From positions 1,178,001-1,242,000 of the forward strand of contig NZ_CP090641.1 of NCBI RefSeq assembly GCF_029633825.1: a stretch of 64,000 nt of DNA, read 5' to 3'. The stretch comes from Burkholderia contaminans. Its GTDB lineage: Bacteria > Pseudomonadota > Gammaproteobacteria > Burkholderiales > Burkholderiaceae. Positions 46,201 to 53,595 of this stretch are shown in pieces; positions within the stretch are counted from its first letter, which is position 1, and the number at the start of each line of letters is the position of its first letter. Under the pieces are notes generated by a model. It was not told the origin of the DNA. It saw only the letters and a program-made list of their open reading frames with translations, and ran no database searches. The translations under genes and the position numbers were made by a program.

Positions 46201-48409
46201 GTCCACGGGCCTGAGCTCGACGGATAGTTCGGTGACGTCGTTGTCGACCTCCACGTCGACCGGCCTCTCGTCGGCAACCAGCTCGATCGGTTCGCTGTCC
46301 ACGGGTCTCAGCTCGACGAATAGTTCGGTGACTTCGCTGTCGACTTCGACCTCGACCGGTCTCTCTTCGGCGAACAGCTCGATCACTTCGCTGTCGACTT
46401 CGACCTCGACCGGCCTCTCGTCGGCCAACAGCTCGATCGGTTCGCTGTCCACGGGCCTCAGCTCGACGAACAGTTCGGTGACTTCGCTGTCGACCTCGAC
46501 CTCGACGGGTCTCTCGTCGGCCAACAGCTCGATCACCTCGCTGTCGACCTCGACGTCGACGGGCCTGTCTTCGGCCAACAGCTCGATCACCTCGCTGTCG
46601 ACTTCGACCTCGACGGGCATCAACTCGCTGTCCACCGGCCTGAGCAGCACGAACAGCACGATCCTGTCGCTGTCCACGTCGACGTCGACCGGCATCGGCT
46701 CGCTGTCCACCGGCCTGAGCAGCACGAACAGCTCGGTGTCGTCGCTGTCGACCTCGACCTCGACCGCGATCAATGACGCGAAAACGCACTACTACAGCGT
46801 CAACGACAACGGCGTGCAGCAAGCCAACTACGACAACAAGGGCGCGACGGGCATCAACGCCCTCGCAGCCGGCGTGAACGCTAGCGCGGCAGGCAACAGC
46901 AGCGTGGCAGTCGGCGACGGTTCGAACGCGCAGTCGGCAGGCGCGGTCGCCATCGGCCAGAACGCATCGGCAACGGGCGGCAAGGCCGTGTCGATCGGCT
47001 CCGGCAACACGGCAACCGGCGACGGCGCGGTCGCGATCGGCGACCCGAGCATCGCTACGGGTACCGGCGCGGTGGCGATGGGCGCGAACGACACGGCGAC
47101 CGGCAACGGCGCAGTGGCGCTCGGCAACGCGAACACGGCCAACGGCGCGAGCGCACTTGCACTCGGCAGCTCGAACCAGGCCACCGCGGACAACACGATC
47201 GCGCTCGGCAACCAGGCCACGGCAAGCGCCACCGGCGCGCAAGCGTACGGCTCGGCAGCGCAGGCAACCGCGGCCGACGCACTGGCCTTCGGCACGAACG
47301 CACAGGCCAACGTCGCCAACTCGATCGCACTCGGCGCGAACTCGGTCACGAGCGCCGCGAACCCGACGTCGAGCGCCACGATCGGCGGCGTCACGTACCC
47401 GTTCGCAGGCGGCTCGCCGGTCGGCGTGGTGAGCGTCGGCGCACCGGGGGCGGAACGCCAGATCACGAACGTCGCCGCGGGCCGGATCTCGGCCAGCAGC
47501 ACGGACGCGATCAACGGCAGCCAGCTCAACGCGACGAACAACGCGATCAACACGCTGTCGACGTCGACCGCGTCGAACGTCGCATCGCTGTCCACGGGCA
47601 TCAACTCGCTGTCCACCGGCCTGAGCGCGACGAACAGCAACGTGGCCTCGCTGTCCACGTCGACCTCGACCGCGATCAACTCGCTGTCGACGGGCCTGAG
47701 CACGACGAACAGCAACGTCAACTCGCTGTCGACGTCGACCTCGACGGGCATCGGTTCGCTGTCCACCGGCCTGAGCACGACGAACAGCAACGTGGCCTCG
47801 CTGTCGACCGGCGTGACGAACATCAACAACCAGTTGAACCAGTTGTCGACGACACTCAACAACAACACGACGCGTGCGGCGAACAACAACGGCGTGGCGG
47901 CCGACATGAATGGCACCGGCACCGACCACCCGACCGTCACCGCCGGCTCGAACTCGGTGGCGATCGGCGCGAATTCGACGGACGGCGGCCGCTCGAACGT
48001 GGTGTCGGTCGGTAGCGACACGCAGCAGCGCCAGATCACGAACGTCGCGCCGGGTACGCAAGGCACCGACGCGGTGAACGTGAACCAGCTGACGCAGGTG
48101 CAGACGACGCTGTCGACGGCACTGTCGGGCCAGCAGGCGCAGATCAACTCGCTGGGTTCGCAACTGCAGCAGACCGACCAGATGGCGAAGCAGGGTATCG
48201 CGGCCGTCGGCGCGATGGCATCGATCCCGCAGCTCGATCGCGATGCCAACTTCGGGATGGGCGTGGGTACGTCGACCTTCCTCGGCCAGAAGGCGATGGC
48301 GGTCAACATGCAGGCTCGCATCACGGAGAACCTGAAGGCGTCGATCAACGGCGGCTTCAGCGGCGGTCAGAAGGTGATCGGCGCCGGCATGCTGTACCAG
48401 TGGAAGTAA
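40259..48409 (+). CDS. Giant trimeric autotransporter adhesin (Hep/Hag, YadA-anchor)
   Basis: 2716 residues. An extended signal peptide region (MNRTYRSIWNESLGAWVAAS, hydrophobic core about 36-54, end VAYAQ) is followed by a YadA-like head of SASGTGAVTLG-type repeats (about 60-490) and a neck (TSTDAINGSQLYSV, near 512-525). Then come a first Ser/Thr stalk (about 528-891), a GGGSTYDPTTG connector with a second head and neck (to about 1053), the main stalk (about 1058-2171), a third head and neck (to about 2428), a short stalk, a last neck (near 2590-2613), and a C-terminal beta-barrel anchor ending YQWK. It trimerises in the outer membrane to mediate adhesion. GGAGGT precedes ATG 40259. Confidence 0.93.
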   Translation: MNRTYRSIWNESLGAWVAASEHDSARGKPNKSAVVKAVAAAIMVAGAAGGNVAYAQCSTSGYSAGGGNSTSSTSIAIGSGSFGSCVPGQSPTASAGGAIAIGANSPTNTVASGSNSTAFGTGSSATNTASSAFGQGTSATGQFATAVGSGTKATGNYATAMGSTSAVNGIQTLASGAGSTAIGSNSTAGAQATAQDSISIGGQSSVTSSATSGIAIGRGATTNGAYGIAQGDGVVSGATGQNVAIGSSGTTADSGSATGGAVAIGRSQTASGDGAVALGTSNSASGTGAVTLGSGNSANGTGAVALGSANSVTGAGSVGIGSSAKSTYAGSTAIGASSYAGGASAPASAYGNGSSATANYATAIGVNASAAGGGSVALGVATASALQSVAIGQQSTASQAGNISIGSFATASGNGNAVAMGYQSTASAGNAMALGYLSTANVANSVALGNNSATIGAANTATGGTGSVSSATIGSQTFGNFAGASAANGVVSVGTAGNERRIQNVAAGLVTSTSTDAINGSQLYSVASTTTSSITSLSTSASTGLSSANSSITSLSTSTSTGLSSATSSIGSLSTGLSSTNSSVTSLSTSTSTGLSSATSSVGSLSTGLSSTNSSVTSLSTSTSTGLSSATSSIGSLSTGLSSTNSSVTSLSTSTSTGLSSATSSIGSLSTGLSSTNSSVTSLSTSTSTGLSSATSSIGSLSTGLSSTNSSVTSLSTSTSTGLSSATSSIGSLSTGLSSTNSSVTSLSTSTSTGLSSATSSIGSLSTGLSSTNSSVTSLSTSTSTGLSSATSSIGSLSTGLSSTNSSVTSLSTSTSTGLSSATSSIGSLSTGLSSTNSSVTSLSTSTSTGLSSATSSIGSLSTGLSSTNSSVTSLSTSTSTGLSTITTKTNNLGTSTAAALGGGSTYDPTTGTVSAPAYTTYNANGTTSTANSVGSAINNINSQGIKYFHANSTGADSTATGTDAVAIGTGAVAGTNNSVALGANSATAAANPTSSATVNGVTFSGFAGATPVGTVSVGDLNKERQITNVAAGRVTGTSTDAINGSQLYSVAQAVGSATSAISSLSTSTSTGLSSANSSIGSLSTGLSSTNSSVTSLSTSTSTGLSSATSSITSLSTSTSTGLSSATSSIGSLSTGLSSTNSSVTSLSTSTSTGLSSANSSITSLSTSTSTGLSSATSSIGSLSTGLSSTNSSVTSLSTSTSTGLSSATSSITSLSTSTSTGLSSANSSITSLSTGLSSTNSSVTSLSTSTSTGLSSANSSITSLSTSTSTGLSSANSSITSLSTSTSTGLSSATSSIGSLSTGLSSTNSSVTSLSTSTSTGLSSANSSITSLSTSTSTGLSSANSSITSLSTSTSTGLSSANSSITSLSTSTSTGLSSANSSITSLSTSTSTGLSSATSSIGSLSTGLSSTNSSVTSLSTSTSTGLSSANSSITSLSTSTSTGLSSANSSITSLSTSTSTGLSSANSSIGSLSTGLSSTNSSVTSLSTSTSTGLSSANSSITSLSTSTSTGLSSANSSIGSLSTGLSSTNSSVTSLSTSTSTGLSSANSSITSLSTSTSTGLSSANSSITSLSTSTSTGLSSANSSITSLSTSTSTGLSSATSSIGSLSTGLSSTDSSVTSLSTSTSTGLSSATSSIGSLSTGLSSTNSSVTSLSTSTSTGLSSATSSIGSLSTGLSSTDSSVTSLSTSTSTGLSSATSSIGSLSTGLSSTNSSVTSLSTSTSTGLSSANSSITSLSTSTSTGLSSANSSIGSLSTGLSSTNSSVTSLSTSTSTGLSSANSSITSLSTSTSTGLSSANSSITSLSTSTSTGLSSANSSITSLSTSTSTGLSSANSSITSLSTSTSTGLSSANSSITSLSTSTSTGLSSANSSITSLSTSTSTGLSSANSSITSLSTSTSTGLSSANSSITSLSTSTSTGLSSANSSITSLSTSTSTGLSSANSSIGSLSTGLSSTDSSVTSLSTSTSTGLSSANSSIGSLSTGLSSTDSSVTSLSTSTSTGLSSATSSIGSLSTGLSSTNSSVTSLSTSTSTGLSSANSSITSLSTSTSTGLSSANSSIGSLSTGLSSTNSSVTSLSTSTSTGLSSANSSITSLSTSTSTGLSSANSSITSLSTSTSTGINSLSTGLSSTNSTILSLSTSTSTGIGSLSTGLSSTNSSVSSLSTSTSTAINDAKTHYYSVNDNGVQQANYDNKGATGINALAAGVNASAAGNSSVAVGDGSNAQSAGAVAIGQNASATGGKAVSIGSGNTATGDGAVAIGDPSIATGTGAVAMGANDTATGNGAVALGNANTANGASALALGSSNQATADNTIALGNQATASATGAQAYGSAAQATAADALAFGTNAQANVANSIALGANSVTSAANPTSSATIGGVTYPFAGGSPVGVVSVGAPGAERQITNVAAGRISASSTDAINGSQLNATNNAINTLSTSTASNVASLSTGINSLSTGLSATNSNVASLSTSTSTAINSLSTGLSTTNSNVNSLSTSTSTGIGSLSTGLSTTNSNVASLSTGVTNINNQLNQLSTTLNNNTTRAANNNGVAADMNGTGTDHPTVTAGSNSVAIGANSTDGGRSNVVSVGSDTQQRQITNVAPGTQGTDAVNVNQLTQVQTTLSTALSGQQAQINSLGSQLQQTDQMAKQGIAAVGAMASIPQLDRDANFGMGVGTSTFLGQKAMAVNMQARITENLKASINGGFSGGQKVIGAGMLYQWK
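41840..42930 (+). repeat. First Ser/Thr-rich stalk repeat array of the adhesin
   Basis: Alternating 42-bp and 54-bp units (96-bp pairs) encoding SSIGSLSTGLSSTN and SSVTSLSTSTSTGLSSAT. Units are nearly identical at protein level with scattered synonymous changes, as expected from recent tandem duplication. Confidence 0.9.
43430..46770 (+). repeat. Main Ser/Thr-rich stalk repeat array of the adhesin
   Basis: About 3.3 kb of tandem units. The dominant one is 54 bp (SSITSLSTSTSTGLSSAN); the 42-bp unit (SSIGSLSTGLSSTN) recurs between them, always followed by the SSVT form. Fourteen residues equal two heptads and eighteen equal 7+11, both compatible with a continuous trimeric coiled coil. About half of all residues are Ser or Thr. 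Assemblies from short reads are likely to collapse here. Confidence 0.92.
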
Positions 48410-48476
48410 CGCGTCGCGCCGCCAGGCCGCCCGGCACGCCAGCCGGACGGCCCGCGGCGGCCCCGACGGCCGGACG

Positions 48477-48503
48477 AGCCCGCCGCGCCACCCGCGGCGG
48501 GCT
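48477..48503 (+). terminator. Hairpin after the adhesin gene
   Basis: An 11-bp perfect stem (AGCCCGCCGCG with CGCGGCGGGCT) and a 5-base loop, 68 bases past the adhesin stop and 30 bases before the OmpA-family gene. There is no T-tract, so it may stabilise or process mRNA instead of ending transcription. Confidence 0.4.
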
Positions 48504-48533
48504 TCAGTCAACCCAAGCATTGAGGATGTAACC

Positions 48534-49202
48534 GTGAACAAACTCGCTCTTGCGCTCGCACTCTCCGCAACGGCCCTCGCCGCGTGCTCCACCGCATCCG
48601 GCCCGACCTTCAGCGCCTCCGAACTGCAGCCGCGCGACGGCGTGCGCACCTTCCAGGTGGACTGCCACGGCCTGCTGTCGGGCCCGGAGACCTGCATGAA
48701 GGCCGCCCGCAAGATTTGCGGCGAAGAGCCCGTGCGCGCCGTCGACTCGGCCCGCGCGCTGCGCGACAAATCGGATCCCGCGACGCTCGTGTTCCAGTGC
48801 GGCGCCGCACCGGCCGAGGCGGCTTCGGCCCCGGCCGCCGCGCCGGCGGCTGCCACCGTCGAACAGGTGAACCTGTCGGGCGACGCGCTGTTCGCGACCG
48901 ACCACGCGACGCTCGCCCCGACCGCGCGCGAATCGCTCGACCGGTTGCTGAGCGAGCGCGCCGACCATACGTACTCGCAGGTGAGCGTCACCGGCTTTAC
49001 GGACTCGGTGGGCAGCGACGACTACAACCTCGCGCTGTCGAAGCGCCGCGCCGAATCCGTCGCGGCGTACCTGAAGGCGCACGGCCTGAAGACCGACTCG
49101 CTGACGGTCACGGGTCGCGGCAAGGCCGATCCGGTCGCGTCCAACGCGACGCCGGAAGGCCGCGCCAGCAACCGCCGCGTCGAAATCCGCCTGCAGCACT
49201 GA
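48534..49202 (+). CDS. OmpA-family outer-membrane lipoprotein
   Basis: 222 residues. Lipoprotein signal with lipobox LAAC (C18), a Cys-containing N-terminal domain (about 30-88), an Ala/Pro linker, and an OmpA-C peptidoglycan-binding domain from about residue 105, with YNLALSKRRAESVAAYL and GRGKADPV-type motifs. GTG 48534 is the start, with GAGGA upstream. OmpA-like lipoproteins next to trimeric autotransporters are frequent in Burkholderia and may help insert or anchor the adhesin, by analogy with SadB of Salmonella; that role is inference. Confidence 0.88.
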   Translation: MNKLALALALSATALAACSTASGPTFSASELQPRDGVRTFQVDCHGLLSGPETCMKAARKICGEEPVRAVDSARALRDKSDPATLVFQCGAAPAEAASAPAAAPAAATVEQVNLSGDALFATDHATLAPTARESLDRLLSERADHTYSQVSVTGFTDSVGSDDYNLALSKRRAESVAAYLKAHGLKTDSLTVTGRGKADPVASNATPEGRASNRRVEIRLQH

Positions 49203-49594
49203 GCGGGCCGCCGCCGCGCGCGGCGCCCCGGTCCGGCCGGCCGCCGGCCCCGCACCCGACCTCCGCCGGACCACCCCGGGCGCCGCTTCGCCGGTGCCCG
49301 TTTCCGTTGGCCGGCGGCTATGTCAAAGTTCGTCACGTCCCGCCAAAACCGGTGGTTTCCGTGCCACAATCGCCGCAGACAGTCGCCGGGGCAGCCTGCC
49401 CGAATCGCACGCCGTGCCAGGCGTGCCCGACGACACGCCGGATACCGGCTGCCGCCCTCGCGAACCAGGTCGCCCGATTCGCCCGCCGCGGCGCACCGGC
49501 GCACATGCAACCATGACGATCCACGGCGCGCCGCTTCCGGGCCAGACGCTCGACGCGATACCCGGACGCACGACGCCGCAGAGGAAACCAACCG
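49203..49594. other. Intergenic stretch between OmpA-like gene and first DUF2827 gene
   Basis: 392 bases, GC-rich, with several short GC inverted repeats just after the OmpA-family stop but no T-tract and no convincing small gene. Presumably carries the promoter of the DUF2827 cluster. Confidence 0.45.
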
Positions 49595-50740
49595 GTGACG
49601 GACATCAATGAGGCCGCCTCGGGCGGCACCCGCAAGCAACGGCCGGCAGTCGGCATCTCGCTGTTTGCGCGCGACGGCCAGGCGATCTGGGAAAACGGCA
49701 TACACCAGAACATCGCGTTCCTCGCGATGATGCTCAAGCGCTCGGATCGCGTCGGCCCCGTCTACTTCCTGAACGGCGGCGACGCCAGCGCGCTGCCGGC
49801 CGGCCTCGAACTCGACGGCCTCGACATCCCGCTCGTGAAGCCCTCCGACGTCACGCACGAACTCGACGTCGTGATCGAAATGGGCGCGCAGTTGCCGGTG
49901 GAATGGCTCAGGCACATGAAGGCGCTCGGCAAGAAAATCGCCGCGTTCTTCTGCGGGCACGTGTATGCCGGCCTGTGCGAAACGCCGATCTTCGGCAAAC
50001 CGTCCGGGCACATCTTCAACGGCGCGCCGTTCGACGAAGTGTGGCTGCTGCCGCAATACGACAAGACGGCCGCGCCGATGCTGCAGACCATCCTGCGCGC
50101 GCCCGTCCACCTGATGCCGCACATCTGGTCGCCGTACTTCCTCGATCGCCGCGTCGCCGCGCTCGCCGCGGAAGGCGCGACGTTCGGCTATCGGCCGGGC
50201 CGCCGCCCGTGGCACCTGGCGACGCTCGAACCGAACATCTCGGTCGCCAAGTCCTGCCACTACCCGATGCTCGCGTGCGACGAGTTCTACCGCACGCGCC
50301 CGGACGCGGTCCAGCACATGTTCGTCGTGAACTCGTTGCACATGAAGGAGCATCCGACCTTCGTGCACTTCGCGAACAGCCTCGACCTCGTGCGCCAGCA
50401 CAAGGCGACCTTCGAGCCGCGCCTCGACCTGCCGGGCTTCATGGCGCGCCATGCGGACGCGGTCGTTTCGCACCACTGGGAAAACGGGCAGAACTACCTG
50501 TATTACGACGTGCTGTACGGCGGCTACCCGCTGATCCACAACTCGACGCTGATCGGCGACGCCGGCTATTACTACCCGGACTTCGATTCCGCGGCAGGCG
50601 GCCGTGCGCTGCTCGAGGCCTGGCTGCATCACGACGAACGCCTCGACGACTACCGCGCGAAGGCCGGCCGGCTGCTGCAGTCGGTCTCGCTCGAAAACCC
50701 CGCGAACCTCGACGCGTTCGTCTCGCGTCTGGTCGCCTGA
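49595..50740 (+). CDS. DUF2827 protein, putative glycosyltransferase (copy 1)
   Basis: 381 residues, soluble. It belongs to DUF2827, recognised by the near-C-terminal block HHWENGQNYLYYDVLYGG, PLIHNSTLIG and GYYYPDFDS. The two-lobed pattern, with a central PHIWSPYF and a C-terminal acceptor-like HHWENG, is compatible with a GT-B glycosyltransferase, but no activity is proven for the family. GTG 49595 has a GAGGAAA ribosome site. First of three rightward copies placed just after the adhesin and OmpA-like genes. Confidence 0.82.
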   Translation: MTDINEAASGGTRKQRPAVGISLFARDGQAIWENGIHQNIAFLAMMLKRSDRVGPVYFLNGGDASALPAGLELDGLDIPLVKPSDVTHELDVVIEMGAQLPVEWLRHMKALGKKIAAFFCGHVYAGLCETPIFGKPSGHIFNGAPFDEVWLLPQYDKTAAPMLQTILRAPVHLMPHIWSPYFLDRRVAALAAEGATFGYRPGRRPWHLATLEPNISVAKSCHYPMLACDEFYRTRPDAVQHMFVVNSLHMKEHPTFVHFANSLDLVRQHKATFEPRLDLPGFMARHADAVVSHHWENGQNYLYYDVLYGGYPLIHNSTLIGDAGYYYPDFDSAAGGRALLEAWLHHDERLDDYRAKAGRLLQSVSLENPANLDAFVSRLVA

Positions 50741-50754
50741 ACCGGAGCATACGC

Positions 50755-51909
50755 ATGTCGGACTCCAATGCCCGTCAAGCGCCCGGCGAGGGCAAGCGTC
50801 TCGTCGTCGGCGTATCGCTGTTCGTGCGCGGCGCCGGCCAGTCGCTGTGGGAAAACGGCATTTTCCAGAACTGCCTGCTGCTGATCCTGCTGCTGCGCCA
50901 GTCGCCGCTTGTCGCGGAAGCCGTGATGGTGAACGGCGGCGAACAGGTCGCCGATCCGCAGATGATGCTCGGCGAATGGGACGTGCCGCTGCTGTCGATG
51001 GACGAAGCGCTGCAGCGCTGCGACGTGCTGATCGAAATGAGCGCGCAGTTCGGCGCCGACTACCTGCGCGCGTTCCGCGAGCGCGGCGGCAAGGTCGTCA
51101 CGATGCGGGTCGGCAACGACTACGTGATCGACATCGAACGCGCGATGTTCGACAAGCCGTCGGGTTTCCTGTTCTCGGGCGCGCCGTACGACGCCGTGTG
51201 GACGATCCCCGAATTCGAGCGCACGTGCCTGCACTATTACCAGACGGGCCTGCGCGCGCCCGTCACGATCGTCCCGCACATCTGGCACCCGATGCTGTTC
51301 GACAAGGCGCGCGCGACGCTCGGCGCCGGGCTGTCGTTCGGCTATGAGCCCGGCAAGCCGCGCTGGCGCGTGACGATGTTCGAGCCGAACATCTGCATGG
51401 TGAAGACGAGCGTCATCCCGATGCTGGTGGCCGAGGAAGCGTATCGCGCGAAGCCTGATTTCCTCGAGTTCGTGCGCGTGTGCAACACGCTGCACCTGAA
51501 GGAACATGCGACGTTCGTCCACTTCGCGAAGAGCCTCGACATCGTGAACCACGGGATCACGACGTTCGAAAGCCGCTATGCGGTGTACGAGTTCATGGCC
51601 GCGTACGGCGATGCGGTGGTGTCGCACACGTGGGAAAACGCGCAGAACTACCTGTACTACGAGCTGCTGTACGGCGACTATCCGCTGATCCACAACTCGC
51701 CGTTCCTCGGCAAGGCCGGGTATTTCTATCCGGACTTCGACTGCCAGGCCGGCGGCCGCGCGCTGCTGAAGGCGTTTGCCGAACATGATGCCAACCTCGA
51801 GGCGTACCGCGAGCAGTCGAGGCACGTGCTCAGCGCCGTCAGCATCTACAACCCCGAGAACGTCGCCGCCTATACGGACGCGATCGCCACCCTCTATCGC
51901 GACGCGTGA
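50755..51909 (+). CDS. DUF2827 protein, putative glycosyltransferase (copy 2)
   Basis: 384 residues, the closest paralogue of the upstream gene: the same SLFVRGAGQSLWENGIFQN opening, IPEFE and PHIWHPMLF in the middle, and SHTWENAQNYLYYELLYG with PLIHNSPFLG near the end. ATG 50755 follows ACCGGAGCATACGC, 14 bases after the previous stop, so the two are co-translated from one transcript. Duplication and divergence suggest different donor or acceptor specificity. Confidence 0.82.
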   Translation: MSDSNARQAPGEGKRLVVGVSLFVRGAGQSLWENGIFQNCLLLILLLRQSPLVAEAVMVNGGEQVADPQMMLGEWDVPLLSMDEALQRCDVLIEMSAQFGADYLRAFRERGGKVVTMRVGNDYVIDIERAMFDKPSGFLFSGAPYDAVWTIPEFERTCLHYYQTGLRAPVTIVPHIWHPMLFDKARATLGAGLSFGYEPGKPRWRVTMFEPNICMVKTSVIPMLVAEEAYRAKPDFLEFVRVCNTLHLKEHATFVHFAKSLDIVNHGITTFESRYAVYEFMAAYGDAVVSHTWENAQNYLYYELLYGDYPLIHNSPFLGKAGYFYPDFDCQAGGRALLKAFAEHDANLEAYREQSRHVLSAVSIYNPENVAAYTDAIATLYRDA

Positions 51910-51934
51910 CGCGCCGCCCTTTCCGGACTCCGAC

Positions 51935-52399
51935 ATGAATGCACGCACGCCCCTCACCCGCGCCAAATGGCTGATCGGCTTCGCCGCCGCTTCGATCGCG
52001 ATCGGCGCGCACGCGCAATCGACCGGCCCGTCGGCCGACACGCTGCTCAGCGACTCGGCCGCGGTGCTCAAGCAGCTCGACGCCGGTCAGTTCGGCGCGG
52101 TGTGGACCGACGCCGCCCCGTTCGTGAAGGCGCGCATCAAGCAGGACCAGTTCGTCGCCGACACGCAGCGGGCGCGCCAGGGCGTCGGCCCGGTCAGCCA
52201 CCGCGAGTGGACGCAGATCACGCGTATCCACTCCGTGAATGCCTCGACGACACCCGACGGTTTCTACGCGAACGTCGCGTACACCACGACGCTGGCGAAT
52301 GGCGAAACCATGTTCGAGAAGCTGAGCTTTCGTCTCGACGACGGCCAGTGGCACCTGACCGGCTACGTACCGTACAAGTCGCCGAGCGGCACGCCGTAA
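51935..52399 (+). CDS. DUF4019 family exported protein
   Basis: 154 residues with a signal peptide (about 1-27, ending GAHA) and a compact C-terminal domain of the DUF4019 type (ADTLLSDSAAVLKQLDAG at the start, then MFEKLSFRLDDGQWHLTGY at the end). Function unknown. It lies between two DUF2827 genes, 25 bp after one and 31 bp before the next, so it belongs to the same transcript and may be a periplasmic part of the same process. Confidence 0.75.
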   Translation: MNARTPLTRAKWLIGFAAASIAIGAHAQSTGPSADTLLSDSAAVLKQLDAGQFGAVWTDAAPFVKARIKQDQFVADTQRARQGVGPVSHREWTQITRIHSVNASTTPDGFYANVAYTTTLANGETMFEKLSFRLDDGQWHLTGYVPYKSPSGTP

Positions 52400-52430
52400 T
52401 CCGCGCATCGTCCGCACCACGGAGCACCTG

Positions 52431-53567
52431 ATGAAACTCAATGTCGCGATAACGATGAACGTGCAACGCGACGCGACGCAGTCGATCTGGTACAACGGCG
52501 CGAATCAGCACTGCGTGTTCCTGTACATGCTGCTGAAGCAGTCGCCGCTGATCGGCGAGGTCTGGCTCGCGCACGACGACGGCATCACCGACTATCCGCA
52601 AGCGCTGATGATGGACGCGTTCGGCGACGCGCTGCGGCCGCTGTCGGCCGTCGTCCACCAGACCGACCTGCTGATCGAAATGAATGCGTTCGTCGATCAG
52701 ACCCACACGGATGCCGTGCGCCGGCGCGGCGGCAAGTGCGTGTCGTACCGCTTCGGCAACGACTACGTGATCGCGGTCGAGACGATCAACTTCGAGAAGA
52801 ATCAGTGGCGGCCGAACCCGAACCGCGTGCAGTTCGACGAGATCTGGACCAACCCGCAGCACATGCACACGTGCGCGGCATATTTCCAGGCCGTCTATCG
52901 CGCGCCGGTAATCGAGCTGCCGCACATCTGGTCGCCGTATTTCATCGAGCGCAGCCTCGACGCCGATCCTGAACTGAAGGCGCGCTTCGGCTATCGCAAC
53001 CACGGCACCGCGAAGCGCATCGCGTTCTTCGAGCCGAACCTGAACGTCGTGAAGAGCTCGATCGTGCCGATGCTCGCCGCGAACGCGTGCTATGTCGAGC
53101 ATCCGGAGCTCGTCGAGCACGTGTTCATGACCAACACGTTCGACAAGAAGGAAAACGTCGCCTTCAAGCATCTCGCGCTCGGGCTCGAGATGGTGCGCGA
53201 CGGCAAGGCAACCGCCGACGTGCGCGCACCGTTCGTCGCGTGGGCCGCGCATCACACCGACATCGTCGTGTCCCATCACTGGGAAAACGGTCTCAACTAC
53301 CTGCTGTACGACGCGCTGTACGGCAACTACCCGCTCGTGCACAACTCGCCGTTCCTGCGCGACGTCGGCTACTACTACCCGGACTTCGAGATCTTCGATG
53401 CGGCGCGTGCGATCGCGACCGCCGCGCAGACGCATGACGGGCGGCTCGACGACTACGCGGCCGCGGCCCGCCGCTGCCTGCATCACGTCGACACGCTCGC
53501 CGAGCACAACGTCCACGCGTATTCCGCGCAGATCCGGCAGCTGTTCGACGGCCGCGCGCTCGGCTGA
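52431..53567 (+). CDS. DUF2827 protein, putative glycosyltransferase (copy 3)
   Basis: 378 residues. It keeps the family signatures PHIWSPYF, EPNLNVVKSSIVPML, SHHWENGLNYLLYDALYG and PLVHNSPFLRDVGYYYPDFE. It is a little more distant from copies 1 and 2 than they are from each other, and lacks their short N-terminal extension. It is followed 28 bp later by the FkbM-TPR-GT9-like fusion gene on the same strand. Confidence 0.82.
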   Translation: MKLNVAITMNVQRDATQSIWYNGANQHCVFLYMLLKQSPLIGEVWLAHDDGITDYPQALMMDAFGDALRPLSAVVHQTDLLIEMNAFVDQTHTDAVRRRGGKCVSYRFGNDYVIAVETINFEKNQWRPNPNRVQFDEIWTNPQHMHTCAAYFQAVYRAPVIELPHIWSPYFIERSLDADPELKARFGYRNHGTAKRIAFFEPNLNVVKSSIVPMLAANACYVEHPELVEHVFMTNTFDKKENVAFKHLALGLEMVRDGKATADVRAPFVAWAAHHTDIVVSHHWENGLNYLLYDALYGNYPLVHNSPFLRDVGYYYPDFEIFDAARAIATAAQTHDGRLDDYAAAARRCLHHVDTLAEHNVHAYSAQIRQLFDGRALG

Positions 53568-53595
53568 CCTCATTCGTCCACGCTACCTACCGTCC

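Noticed and set aside
41890..46770. A CRISPR-like array of short direct repeats
   Set aside because: Units are contiguous and in frame, without spacers of unrelated sequence, and encode the adhesin stalk.
43402..46773. A 1123-codon open frame on the minus strand rich in Glu, Val and Asp
   Set aside because: It is the antisense shadow of the adhesin repeats: the tandem 42/54-bp units lack stops in that frame. It has no ribosome site and no independent conservation signal. Similar shadows at 41827-43017 and 45917-48991 were dropped for the same reason.
40259..48409. Phase-variable homopolymer tract in the adhesin gene
   Set aside because: No long mononucleotide run was seen in the coding region; unit-number change is in frame.
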